A stretch of DNA of 52,298 bases from JBIKVP01 sp044356745. GTDB lineage: Bacteria > Pseudomonadota > Alphaproteobacteria > Rhizobiales > Beijerinckiaceae. The first letter of the stretch is position 1. Each line of letters begins with the position of its first letter. The stretch lies in NCBI GenBank assembly GCA_044356745.1, contig JBIKVP010000004.1, forward strand, positions 1 through 52,298, in the 5' to 3' direction. The position numbers were made by a program, and so were the translations under genes. The notes below the pieces were generated by a model. That model searched no databases, was not told the origin of the DNA, and worked only from the letters and a program-made list of their open reading frames with translations. Below, piece by piece: positions 8,101-14,976 of the stretch.

Positions 8101-8466
8101 GCGCTGGAAGTGGAGCGCGCGGCAAAGAATATCGGTTCGTCCTTAGAGGCCGCGCCCAACGTTTTCATTTCGGATGCGAAAGTACGCGAGTTGCTGAACA
8201 CCGAATTTGAAGGCAAAGCCGAAGAGGGCTTTGCCGATGTGTGTATCACGTCCGCACTTCATGTGAGCAGGGATGAAGCGCCCGAAAACGCTTTTCGCCT
8301 TCCCGATGTCGAAGGGGTTGCGGTGGTATTTGAAAAGGCTCAAGGACAAAAATGCGCTCGCTCATGGCGCATTCGCCAAGATGTTGGCGCTGATCCTGCC
8401 TATCCTGATGTGAGTTTACGCGACGCGCAAGCACTCAAAGAGTGGGATGCGATGCAAACGGCATAA
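5170..8466 (+). CDS. ileS: Isoleucine--tRNA ligase carrying in-frame repeat insertions
   Basis: A class I synthetase that charges tRNA-Ile and edits valine. HIGH lies in GNLHIGHALNKI (about residue 70) and KMSKS in GNKMSKSVGN (about residue 760). The editing domain is marked by WTTTPWTLPANRA and TGTGFVHIAPGHGQDD. The C-terminal KCARSW has lost zinc ligands, as is usual in Alphaproteobacteria. At 1098 residues it is roughly 100-150 longer than I expect. Residues 353-384 are a 96-bp palindromic repeat, about 536-548 a second repeat, and about 225-257 an AT-rich extra stretch; all keep frame. The start follows AAGGA and a promoter. Confidence 0.95.
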   Translation: MTETPTRDYSQTLFLPKTDFPMRAGLPQKEPEILARWGQINLYQKLREKSAGKKRFVLHDGPPYANGNLHIGHALNKILKDIVVRSQQMAGFDAPYVPGWDCHGLPIEWKIEEQYRAKGKNKDEVNINEFRGECRAFAAHWLGVQREEFKRLGVTGDWDNPYSTMAFHAEAQIAAEIMTFADNGLLYRGSKPVMWSVVEKTALAEAEVEYHEHTSTTVFVKFPLLSLGPNRYQSNSKRSLDYAMEYNNRFPESANSKSANVSIVIWTTTPWTLPANRAIAFSKNIIYNAYRVTAAAEDNWTKVHEVLILAENLAQIVKSAGRIEEWEIIDTFTFDELEGAKCSHPFHRLMNHRHCEPVEDRRGNPDLSQNTGSPRRADALLAMTGSESAQCEGGYYSFGVPLIAADFVTDDTGTGFVHIAPGHGQDDYMLWSNNKDTFARHGTKDVPHTVQADGTYYPHVALFEGARVYDDKGKEGDANRRVIAELEKANAIVARGKLRHSYPHSWRSKAPLIFRNTPQWFIAMDKAFEVKGSGSKAWMAGTSPAMTGEEQVHKKQSLRDIALHTIKQTEWVPQAGENRITGMIANRPDWVVSRQRAWGVPIAVFVAKQNITSPTADPETVQLHLRAGEILKDRRVNDRIIEAFKHEGADAWFAPNAAARFLKPEYNPDDFEQVMDVLDVWFDSGSTHAYTLEDPDHFPVYKGLKRKCDGGNDIVMYLEGSDQHRGWFHSSLLESCGTRGRAPFDVVLTHGFVLDQSGNKMSKSVGNVVAPQDVIKQSGADILRLWVAASDYSDDLRIGNEIIKTFNETYRKLRNTMRWMLGALHHKREDVGHNQMQGLERYMLHKLAVLNEEISAAYTAYDYKKVVSLLSHFMTADLSAFYFDVRKDTLYCEAPSSPLRHATLSTIDHIFRCVTLWLSPILAFTCEEAWLERYPDVKEAGGSVHLEEFPEVPTEWRNDGLAATWETIRKVRRVVTGALEVERAAKNIGSSLEAAPNVFISDAKVRELLNTEFEGKAEEGFADVCITSALHVSRDEAPENAFRLPDVEGVAVVFEKAQGQKCARSWRIRQDVGADPAYPDVSLRDAQALKEWDAMQTA
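6226..6321. repeat. 96-bp palindromic element inserted in frame in ileS
   Basis: The ends CGTCATTGCGAG and CTCGCGATGACG are inverted copies with one mismatch. Inside, GTGGCAATCCAG and CTGGATCGCCAC repeat the pattern. The length is 32 codons and no stop is created. It looks like the RPE-type or intergenic palindromes of Alphaproteobacteria whose edges read GTCATTGCGAG. It encodes a basic, low-complexity loop in the editing domain, between HPFHRLMN and the segment leading to the TGTGFVHIAPGH motif. Confidence 0.85.
6775..6813. repeat. Short palindromic repeat inserted in frame in ileS
   Basis: GGCAGGG and CCCTGCC (7 bp, five-base loop) sit in a sequence that translates as KAWMAGTSPAMTG. That peptide is the familiar translation of a dispersed repeat in many Alphaproteobacteria. 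It interrupts IleRS after WFIAMDKAFEV, where family members pass directly to the LRDIAL-like helix. A related longer copy lies in the murG-murC gap. Confidence 0.75.
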
Positions 8467-8479
8467 GGCTCACTTGTGC

Positions 8480-8695
8480 TCAAACCTTCTTCAAGAAACA
8501 GGTTTTGAGCACGAGTCCTTTAATGCCTTCAGCGCGACATTCAATTTCTTCTTCATTGTTGGTGAGACGAATGTTTTTCACAAGCGTGCCGCGCTTGAGC
8601 GTGCTGTTCGTGCCTTTGACTTTTAAATCTTTGATCAATGTGACGCTATCTCCTTCATTCAGGAGTGTGCCGTTGCTATCGCGTGTTTCGATCAT
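8480..8695 (-). CDS. PhnA-type domain protein (short form)
   Basis: A 71-residue protein matching the C-terminal domain of PhnA/YjdM proteins: DSNGTLLNEGDSVTLIKDLK, then TLKRGTLVKNIRL and a C-terminal LKTCFLKKV. Full-length E. coli YjdM has an N-terminal zinc ribbon that is absent here; a short form of this kind is, from memory, common in Alphaproteobacteria. The true function is unclear, since the phosphonate link is an old annotation. It starts 11 bases after purK and is probably co-transcribed with purE-purK. It converges on ileS. Confidence 0.8.
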   Translation of the reverse strand: MIETRDSNGTLLNEGDSVTLIKDLKVKGTNSTLKRGTLVKNIRLTNNEEEIECRAEGIKGLVLKTCFLKKV

Positions 8696-8706
8696 GAGAT
8701 TACTTT

Positions 8707-9879
8707 CTATGGATAAGTGTTATGGTCTAATGTCACGTAAGTGACGTGTCCCATTTTACGCCCTTTTGTCGCTTCTGCTTTGCCGTAGAGATGCAAGCAA
8801 GCGCTGGGATCGCTCAAAACCTTGTGCCAGCTCTCAACATCCGCGCCAATGAGGTTGCGCATCCGCACGTGTCCCAAGCGCTGGGTACTCCCTAGCGGCC
8901 AGCCTGCAATGGCGCGAATATGTTGCGAAAATTGTGAAGTGATCGCACCTTCAAGTGTCCAATGACCTGAATTATGGACACGCGGGGCCATCTCGTTAAT
9001 GATCAGACTTTCATGTTCTTGGGTAAAAACTTCTTTATTTGTACTTTCGCACGATTGATTGCCAAAAACCGGTGCCCACTTTTTGGCATCGTGCTGATCA
9101 ACAACAAACATTTCAACCGCCAGTATTCCGATATAATCAAGGCTCTGTACAATGTGCTGTGCCATTGCCAGAGCACTCTCAGCCGTTTGTTTGCTCACAC
9201 GAGCAGGAACGCGCGTCTCATCCAGAATATGATGTGCATGGTGGTTTTCGCATATATCATACGCCACACATTGTCCTTCACGCCCCCGCGCAATGAGCAC
9301 CGAGATTTCTTTTGTGAAAGGAATAACGCCCTCTAAAATCGCTTCTCCTTGTTGAAGAAGAGCATAAGCACTCTCCAATTCATTTGGGTTGGTGATGCGC
9401 ACTTGCCCTTTACCGTCATAACCAAAGCGGCGGGTTTTAAGAATGGCGGGTGTTCCTAGAGTTTGCAAAGCCTGTTTTAAATCCTCGCGTGTTGCCACCG
9501 CGTGAAATGGCGCAACGGGAAGATGAAGCTTTGCAAGCGTCGTTTTTTCAATGAGGCGATCTTGTGTGACTTCAAGCGCTTTGATGCCTAGATAAAGAGG
9601 CACAAAACGCGCAAGATATTCAGCGGTTTTCAGCGGGATATTTTCAAATTCATAGGTTGCGACGTTGACGCTGCGCGCAAAACGCTCAAGAGCCTCTTCA
9701 TCGTCATAAGAAGCGCAGGTGAATTGTGATGTCACATCAAATGCTGGACTATCGCGTTCAGGTGCATAGATGTGCGTGCGTAAGCCCAGTGAACTGGCCG
9801 CAAGCGCAAGCATACGCCCAAGTTGCCCTCCCCCTAAAATACCAATGGTGTCACCTGGTTGAAGCATCGCCGTGTTCAT
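8707..9879 (-). CDS. purK: N5-carboxyaminoimidazole ribonucleotide synthase with repeat insertion
   Basis: An ATP-grasp enzyme that carboxylates aminoimidazole ribonucleotide with bicarbonate in purine synthesis; its product goes to PurE. The N-terminal GGGQLGRMLALAA, LKTRRFGYDGKGQ and NEMAPRVHNSGHWT are PurK hallmarks. At 390 residues it is about 25 longer than typical. The excess, residues about 261-285, contains a palindromic element (residues 262-277) between EMFVVDQ and HESLIINEMAPR, just before the metal-binding Asn-Glu strand. The frame is intact. The start overlaps the purE stop by 4 bases, so translation is coupled. Confidence 0.93.
   Translation of the reverse strand: MNTAMLQPGDTIGILGGGQLGRMLALAASSLGLRTHIYAPERDSPAFDVTSQFTCASYDDEEALERFARSVNVATYEFENIPLKTAEYLARFVPLYLGIKALEVTQDRLIEKTTLAKLHLPVAPFHAVATREDLKQALQTLGTPAILKTRRFGYDGKGQVRITNPNELESAYALLQQGEAILEGVIPFTKEISVLIARGREGQCVAYDICENHHAHHILDETRVPARVSKQTAESALAMAQHIVQSLDYIGILAVEMFVVDQHDAKKWAPVFGNQSCESTNKEVFTQEHESLIINEMAPRVHNSGHWTLEGAITSQFSQHIRAIAGWPLGSTQRLGHVRMRNLIGADVESWHKVLSDPSACLHLYGKAEATKGRKMGHVTYVTLDHNTYP
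9049..9094. repeat. Palindromic element, core family E, copy 2 (inside purK)
   Basis: Outer arms GCACGAT and ATCGTGC and inner arms GCCAAAAA and TTTTTGGC enclose CCGGTGCCCAC, the core seen at 4370. Read on the minus strand in purK it encodes HDAKKWAPVFGNQSC, in a different reading frame from the one used by copy 1 in the Nudix gene. Confidence 0.85.
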
Positions 9880-10370
9880 TCAGGACGCTCCGCCACAGCT
9901 TGCGTTTGTCGAGTGCGCCAAGCCTCAAGACGACTAGAAAGTGCGGGATCATTCAAAGCTAAAATTGCAGCCGCCATCAGTGCCGCATTGATCGCCCCTG
10001 CTTTACCAATGGCAAGCGTACCGACGGGAATACCCGCAGGCATTTGCACAATCGACAACAGGCTATCTTGACCTGACAATGCTTTTGACTCCACAGGAAC
10101 ACCCAGCACGGGAAGTGATGTAAGCGAAGCTGCCATGCCCGGAAGATGCGCTGCGCCTCCAGCACCTGCAATAATGATTTTAAAGCCTTCGGTTTTAGCG
10201 TTTTTTGCAAACGCATAAAGACGTTCAGGTGTTCGATGCGCTGAGACAATACGGGCATCGAATGCGACATCAAGCGCTTGAAGCGTTTGGGCGGCGTGAG
10301 ACATCGTTGCCCAGTCGGACTGACTGCCCATAATAATCGCCACGGGGGGGACATGCCCTTTATCACTCAT
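9876..10370 (-). CDS. purE: N5-carboxyaminoimidazole ribonucleotide mutase
   Basis: A 164-residue class I PurE, which converts N5-CAIR to CAIR in purine synthesis, using PurK's product. GSQSDW at 15-20 and SAHRTPER at 43-50 (with the catalytic His45) are the family motifs, followed by IAGAGGAAHLPGM and GVPVESKALSGQDSLLSIVQMP. Length is normal. First gene of purE-purK-phnA-like, with the stop overlapping purK. The region upstream is shared with the divergent glycosyltransferase gene and contains a short dyad. Confidence 0.96.
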   Translation of the reverse strand: MSDKGHVPPVAIIMGSQSDWATMSHAAQTLQALDVAFDARIVSAHRTPERLYAFAKNAKTEGFKIIIAGAGGAAHLPGMAASLTSLPVLGVPVESKALSGQDSLLSIVQMPAGIPVGTLAIGKAGAINAALMAAAILALNDPALSSRLEAWRTRQTQAVAERPE

Positions 10371-10448
10371 GCCGCTATCTCCTTAAAGAGGCGCACCATA
10401 ATGAGGTGTGTATCATCTGACAAGAGAGCCCCAACATTGATCACAGTT

Positions 10449-10468
10449 TGTCACTTCATCATGTGACA
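10449..10468. promoter_or_regulatory. Dyad between purE and the glycosyltransferase gene
   Basis: TGTCAC and GTGACA are a perfect 6-bp inverted repeat spaced by 8 bases, lying between two divergent genes. The spacing suits a dimeric regulator, but no particular family is indicated and chance is not excluded. Confidence 0.3.
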
Positions 10469-10497
10469 GAATCTTTTTCAGCGTGTAGGAAGTGGTA

Positions 10498-11661
10498 ATG
10501 TCAACGCTCATTCATATTTCCTCTGATTATCCCAATCCACTCACGCCTGTCACAACGCGGGCGATTGCTTATATGGTTGATCCGTTGAGCGAATATCGCG
10601 CGATGATTTATGCGCCTGTGCGCATAAACGGATTGCCAAAAGGGTATAAAGGACTTGCGCCATTGCCTTTTGGTGAGAATAAACTTGCAATAGGTTACAG
10701 CGCTCCCCCAAAGGGCTTATTTCTTGCTAAAGGCTTAGAGCCAGTGACCCGCTATATTTTGAGCGATATTCAAAAGCGCGGCCTTAAGGTCAGCGCGGTG
10801 CAAGCACATAAATATACGATTGAAGGGTTGATTGCTTTACAGGTTAGCGAAGCACTGAATGTGCCTCTTCTGATTACCGTGCAAGGGAATACCGATACGC
10901 GCATTTTGAACGTTAAACGTGGTCTCAGGGCAACCTATCAACGCATTGCAGATCGGGCGAGCGCTCTTTTATTTTTTGCACCGTGGGCGAAAGAGACGTT
11001 TGAAAAAACCCTCAAAATTGATCCGCACAAATGTCACGTGCTGCCTGTCATTATACCTCTTGATACGCTGATGCCCTCGCCTGTGATTTCACAGCCGCGC
11101 CTTGTGACAATGTTTCGCCTTGATGATTATAACAATAAAGGGCTGATCACGCTTTTCAATGCCCTTTGTCGTCTCAGAAAAACCTTGCCTAATGTGCATC
11201 TTGATGTGTATGGCGGCGGCTCGGCTAAGACCGTTTACACGTTGCGTCAACTGATTGTTCGTATGAACCTTCAAGATCATGTCACTTTATGTGGCCCTGT
11301 TCCCCATGATGAGGTTGGCCCTACGTTAAACCAATATGCAGCGTTTGTGATGCCCTCTAAGCGCGAGAGTTATGGGCTGGTGTATATGGAAAGCCTGTTT
11401 TCGGGCGTACCCATTCTTTATTCTAAAGAACGTGGTATTGATGGCTACCTGCCTGCACAAGACATTGGCTATGCTTGTGATCCTCATGATGAACGTGATG
11501 TACTTAAAGGGATTGAACATTTATTAGAGCAACAGAGTATGGTCAAAATACGGATTGCGCGTATACAAGAACATGGGGATTTTATGCCGTTTCGACGCGA
11601 TGCCATTTTAAGTGCATATCGACGTATACTTGCTCTGAGCATAACGCATGAAAGTCTTTGA
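10498..11661 (+). CDS. Glycosyltransferase of GT4/GT-B type
   Basis: A 387-residue cytoplasmic sugar transferase with a GT-B fold, probably using a nucleotide sugar to extend a surface or secreted polysaccharide. The donor-side motif is E290-x7-E298 in ESYGLVYMESLFSGVP, as in GT4 enzymes. Upstream are a Rossmann strand VTMFRLDDYNNKGL and YGGGSAKTV. The acceptor is unknown. The ATG has AGGAAG 5 bases upstream. An acyltransferase gene follows after 29 bases, so the two likely work on the same glycan. Neighbours on both sides are unrelated housekeeping genes. Confidence 0.8.
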   Translation: MSTLIHISSDYPNPLTPVTTRAIAYMVDPLSEYRAMIYAPVRINGLPKGYKGLAPLPFGENKLAIGYSAPPKGLFLAKGLEPVTRYILSDIQKRGLKVSAVQAHKYTIEGLIALQVSEALNVPLLITVQGNTDTRILNVKRGLRATYQRIADRASALLFFAPWAKETFEKTLKIDPHKCHVLPVIIPLDTLMPSPVISQPRLVTMFRLDDYNNKGLITLFNALCRLRKTLPNVHLDVYGGGSAKTVYTLRQLIVRMNLQDHVTLCGPVPHDEVGPTLNQYAAFVMPSKRESYGLVYMESLFSGVPILYSKERGIDGYLPAQDIGYACDPHDERDVLKGIEHLLEQQSMVKIRIARIQEHGDFMPFRRDAILSAYRRILALSITHESL

Positions 11662-11690
11662 CATAAGCTTAAGATTGAACGGAATACAGC

Positions 11691-12128
11691 ATGGCTTTTA
11701 GTCTCAACCGTTTTTTGCGTGTTCAACGTCTGCTCGTGAAATTGCGTATTACATTCTATAATCGTGTGTGGGGCACAAAAATTGACCCATCTGCCGTTAT
11801 CTCACTCAAAGCAAAGATAGATCGCACTTATCCGCAAGGAATTGTGATTGGAGCATACACTTATATCACATTTGGCGCGAGCATCCTTGCTCATGACATG
11901 GTGCGTAATTTACGTGCAACAACACGTATTGGCACACATTGTTTTATTGGGGCAAATGCGTTGATCCTGCCTGGGGTAACAGTGGGGGATCACGCGATCG
12001 TTGCTGCTGGTGCTGTTGTCACCAAGGATGTTCCTAGTTATTCGATCGTTGCGGGAAATCCTGCAAAAGTGATCAAAACAGGCATCAAAACACGTGAGTT
12101 TGGTATTCTTGTTGATCATGAATCGTGA
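11691..12128 (+). CDS. Left-handed beta-helix acyltransferase
   Basis: A 145-residue hexapeptide-repeat O-acyltransferase of the maa/WbbJ type, probably acetylating a sugar. Repeats run from about residue 35 to the end: IDPSAVISLKAKID, GANALILPGVTVGDHAIVAAGAVVTKDVPSYSIVAGNPAKVIK. A catalytic His is expected in the ILAHD segment. The N-terminus is short and basic. The gene directly follows the glycosyltransferase gene, so modification of that enzyme's product is a reasonable inference; the substrate cannot be read from the sequence. Confidence 0.8.
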   Translation: MAFSLNRFLRVQRLLVKLRITFYNRVWGTKIDPSAVISLKAKIDRTYPQGIVIGAYTYITFGASILAHDMVRNLRATTRIGTHCFIGANALILPGVTVGDHAIVAAGAVVTKDVPSYSIVAGNPAKVIKTGIKTREFGILVDHES

Positions 12129-12288
12129 TTGAGACATGCGTATAGAAAAGATCCCATGCCTTTGGGGATGAGATGAGGTGAGAGGCTTGAACTGATTGCT
12201 AAAAATGCGCACTCTGTGTTGTGATTCGAAGCTTTATTTGTGACGCATTTTTTAGAAAATTTCTTTCCAGCTTTTTACAGGTGTTTTT

Positions 12289-12585
12289 ATGTCGGATTCA
12301 TCGTCCTTGTCTGCCCGTCGGCCTTTATTGCGTGCTGTTGAGTCGCTTGATGAGGCTGTGACTCATCTTGAGATGAGTGTTGCGCGTCGCGAGCGTCTTG
12401 ATGCGTCACGTGTTGATACGGACACGCAGCATGATGTCATGCGTGACGATCGGGAACGTCTTGCTGTAGAGCTTGATGGTGCGTTATATCGCTTGACGCA
12501 GCTTGAAGCTGTCGCGCGTGATGTTGATGCACGGGTCGTAAAAGCAATGGTGACCATTCAATCTGTTCTTGAACAACAAACATAA
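12289..12585 (+). CDS. DUF4164 family coiled-coil protein
   Basis: A 98-residue, mostly helical and strongly charged protein with no hydrophobic segment. It fits DUF4164, a family of small coiled-coil proteins that often lies immediately before zapA in Alphaproteobacteria. Charged residues recur through most of its length in a heptad-like way. The stop is 9 bases before the zapA start, so the two are co-transcribed. By position it may assist ZapA or the Z-ring, but this is inference only. Confidence 0.7.
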   Translation: MSDSSSLSARRPLLRAVESLDEAVTHLEMSVARRERLDASRVDTDTQHDVMRDDRERLAVELDGALYRLTQLEAVARDVDARVVKAMVTIQSVLEQQT

Positions 12586-12594
12586 GGAATGCAG

Positions 12595-13008
12595 ATGCCG
12601 CAAGTTACCGTCACAATCGCAGGACGCGTTTACCGCATGGCTTGTGGCGACTCTGAAGAGGCTCATCTTGAAGCGCTTGCGGCAGATCTTGATCAACGTA
12701 TTGCCGATTTGCGCAAAGGTTTTGGTGAGATCGGCGATATGCGTCTTCATGTCATGGCCGCATTAAGTTTAGCCGACGAACTTCATGAAGCTAAAAAGCA
12801 GGCAGGCGAAGCGCAAGAGCAGCTTTTGATTGCTCAAAAAACCATTCAAGACGAGCGTGTATTATTTGAAGAGTATGAAGCGCAATTTTCTGATGACATT
12901 ACTAAAGCGTGCGAACGCATTGTCTTGATGGCGCGTGTGGTGGATGAAACGCGTCATAAAAAAAGCGCGTCTATTGATGAGACAACAAACACGCTCAAAC
13001 ACAATTAA
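12595..13008 (+). CDS. zapA: Cell division protein ZapA
   Basis: A 137-residue ZapA-type protein, which bundles FtsZ filaments at midcell. The N-terminal domain reads VTVTIAGRVYRMACGDSEEAHLEALAADLD, the canonical ZapA beta-hairpin and helix, followed by a long coiled coil that forms the tetramer in known structures. An ATG two codons upstream exists, but the one used has AAGGA 6 bases upstream. The usual alphaproteobacterial neighbours after zapA, 6S RNA and a 5-formyltetrahydrofolate cyclo-ligase gene, are absent; convergent rpmF follows at once. Confidence 0.88.
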   Translation: MPQVTVTIAGRVYRMACGDSEEAHLEALAADLDQRIADLRKGFGEIGDMRLHVMAALSLADELHEAKKQAGEAQEQLLIAQKTIQDERVLFEEYEAQFSDDITKACERIVLMARVVDETRHKKSASIDETTNTLKHN

Positions 13009-13022
13009 ACCTAAAACAAATT

Positions 13023-13202
13023 TTAGTCACGCGGTTTGAGAATTTGCTTGCCGCGATACATACCGCTTTTCAAATCAATGTGATGTGGGCGGCGCAATTC
13101 ACCTGAAGACGCATCCTCAATGTAAGTTGGCGCTGAAAGCGCATCTGCAGAACGGCGGAAGCCGCGTTTCATAGGGGATGTTTTACGCTTTGGAACAGCC
13201 AT
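13023..13202 (-). CDS. rpmF: 50S ribosomal protein L32
   Basis: A 59-residue protein starting MAVPKRKTSPMKRGFRRSAD, the alphaproteobacterial L32 signature, and ending RGKQILKPRD. It lacks the zinc-binding Cys pairs found in some other L32 proteins, as is normal for this group. AGGAG lies about 8 bases before the ATG. It is a single gene between convergent zapA and the downstream end of the truB operon, with its own upstream region of about 110 bases. Confidence 0.95.
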   Translation of the reverse strand: MAVPKRKTSPMKRGFRRSADALSAPTYIEDASSGELRRPHHIDLKSGMYRGKQILKPRD

Positions 13203-13312
13203 TGTCTTAACTCCTAAAAGTCTGTGCTGAGCACAGCCACTGTTTTATAACTTTCGCTTACTGTTTTCTGGTTCAAAAAGCTAGTCCCCTTTTGATCAAG
13301 CTTCAATATTGT

Positions 13313-14311
13313 TTATCGAAATACGCGTTTTGGGAAAAATTCGCCTGCTTCAATGTGACCAAGGGCAACCAGATGCGCTCCCTCTAATGCGCAAACTTGA
13401 TCAACATCGGGAGGTAAATCAGCACCACGAACGAGACATGATTGTCCCCTGCGCAAACGCTGTGCGGATTGAGGCGACACAACAATATGCGCCAAACCTT
13501 CTATGGCGCGCGCAGTTGGGATCACAGCATTAAGCAAAACGCTTTCAAGTTTTTCTATTGAAACCGCATCATGGAGCGAAAAGGGGCCGACCATCATGCG
13601 ACGTAATGCTGAAACAAATCCATAACAGTCTAAGTGTTGTCCCATATCGCGTGCAATGGCGCGTACATATGTTCCCTTACCGCACATGGCATCGAAAATA
13701 CTTGTATCTCCTGTATGTTCAACGAGTACCAGTTGTTCAACATGAACCTCTCGCGCATTGAGTTGAACCGCTTCACCAGCGCGGGAGAGATCATAAGCAC
13801 GTTCACCATCAACTTTAATGGCCGAAAATTGTGGCGGTGTTTGTTGGATAAATCCTGTAAACGCAGGAATCAACGCTTCAATTTGCTCGCGTGTTGGGCG
13901 ATGTATTGCAGTATGAAGTGCTGCGCCTTCTGCGTCATCTGTTGTGGTTTGTGTACCCCATGTCACTGTAAAGCGGTAAGCTTTGCGCCCATCCATGACG
14001 AAAGGAACGGTTTTTGTCGCATCGCCTAAAGCAATCGGCAAAATACCTGTAGCGAGCGGATCCAATGTACCTGCATGTCCAGCTTTTTTTGCTTGTAATA
14101 AGCGTTTGACGACTGCAACCGCGTGGGTTGAGGTCATATGCAAACCTTTATCCAGTACGATCCAGCCATGAATATCACGCTTTGGAGGACGAGCTGTGCG
14201 CTGTTGATGTGAAGATGATGCTTGATTATGAGGACGTGCAGCAGGGTGACGCTTGTTTTCAAGTGTTAATGCAGCATCCTGAGAATTGACGACAAAATCA
14301 GGTTTATTCAC
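13313..14311 (-). CDS. truB: tRNA pseudouridine(55) synthase
   Basis: Makes pseudouridine 55 in the T loop of tRNAs. HGWIVLDKGLHMTSTHAV, then KKAGHAGTLDPLATGILPIALG with the catalytic Asp in GTLDP, and RAYDLSRAGE are TruB motifs, followed by a C-terminal PUA-like part. The start is uncertain. The frame is open upstream to 14422, overlapping rbfA by 74 bases, but residues before the core are not conserved. The GTG used here is the first start after rbfA and gives 332 residues with a basic tail ahead of the core. Last gene of the rimP operon; rpsO and pnp do not follow. Confidence 0.88.
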   Translation of the reverse strand: MNKPDFVVNSQDAALTLENKRHPAARPHNQASSSHQQRTARPPKRDIHGWIVLDKGLHMTSTHAVAVVKRLLQAKKAGHAGTLDPLATGILPIALGDATKTVPFVMDGRKAYRFTVTWGTQTTTDDAEGAALHTAIHRPTREQIEALIPAFTGFIQQTPPQFSAIKVDGERAYDLSRAGEAVQLNAREVHVEQLVLVEHTGDTSIFDAMCGKGTYVRAIARDMGQHLDCYGFVSALRRMMVGPFSLHDAVSIEKLESVLLNAVIPTARAIEGLAHIVVSPQSAQRLRRGQSCLVRGADLPPDVDQVCALEGAHLVALGHIEAGEFFPKRVFR

Positions 14312-14348
14312 GGGATTAATCCATGTTTTCCAAAAAAGGTTATAGTGG

Positions 14349-14789
14349 TCAATCGTCTTTGGTCGCAGGAGACGATGTATCCTGATGAGCGGCTCGTCGT
14401 TCAAGGTTTCTTTCACGCTCAACGGCTAAAAGAGCATCAATGCGTGCGGCTTCATCAAATGTTTCATCACGCCGAAAACGGAGCTCAGGAGCATATTTGA
14501 GATTAACACGCTGAGCAACTTCGGTACGTAGAAATTTTTTGTGTTTTTCCAATGCGCTCAAAACGTCTGTTTCGCCTTGCCCACCGAGTGGCATAACGTA
14601 AACGGTGGCAAGTTTAAGATCAGGGGATAATCTGACCTCAGGAATCGTGATGACGTAGCGTGCCAGCACATCATCATGCACTTCACCACGGGCCAGGATA
14701 TTCGAGATCGCATGACGTATGAGTTCTGACACACGCAGTTGTCGTTGCGAGGGTGTTTTAGACGCACCTTTTACGGATGTTTTGGGCAT
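14349..14789 (-). CDS. rbfA: Ribosome-binding factor A
   Basis: A 146-residue KH-type protein that binds the 30S subunit during late maturation of 16S rRNA. QRQLRVSELIRHAISNIL, ITIPEVRLSPDLKLATVYVMPLGG and LNLKYAPELRF-like VNLKYAPELRFRRDET are family signatures. The N-terminus starts with a short Lys/Ser/Thr-rich tail. It lies between infB and truB in the standard order. The gap to infB (187 bases) is unusually long because a nested palindromic repeat has been inserted there. Confidence 0.95.
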   Translation of the reverse strand: MPKTSVKGASKTPSQRQLRVSELIRHAISNILARGEVHDDVLARYVITIPEVRLSPDLKLATVYVMPLGGQGETDVLSALEKHKKFLRTEVAQRVNLKYAPELRFRRDETFDEAARIDALLAVERERNLERRAAHQDTSSPATKDD

Positions 14790-14834
14790 TGTAATATTTC
14801 ATTTAACGGCGACAGGGGAGAAAATTTTTAAAAA

Positions 14835-14970
14835 GCGAATAGTGAGTGGTGAATAGAGCCTGTCATCACTGGACTTGATCTGGTGCTCTCGATGAGAAAA
14901 TATACTGCATTTCTGATCGGTATCCCCGTGTTGAGCACGGGGGTGACCTATTCACCACTCGCTGTTCGCT
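14835..14970. repeat. Nested palindromic repeat in the infB-rbfA gap
   Basis: Outer arms, GCGAATAGTGAGTGGTGAATAG and its inverted partner ending at 14970, match in 20 of 22 bases. Within them, 14861-14950 is a second element with ends like TGTCATCACTGGACTTGAT and CCCCGTGTTGAGCACGGGGG. Sequences like the outer arm recur at 33561 and 44414. It interrupts a normally tight operon. Confidence 0.7.
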
Positions 14971-14976
14971 TTTTAA

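Noticed and set aside
13009..13022. 6S RNA after zapA
   Set aside because: Only 14 bases separate zapA from rpmF, so the usual alphaproteobacterial 6S RNA site is absent here.
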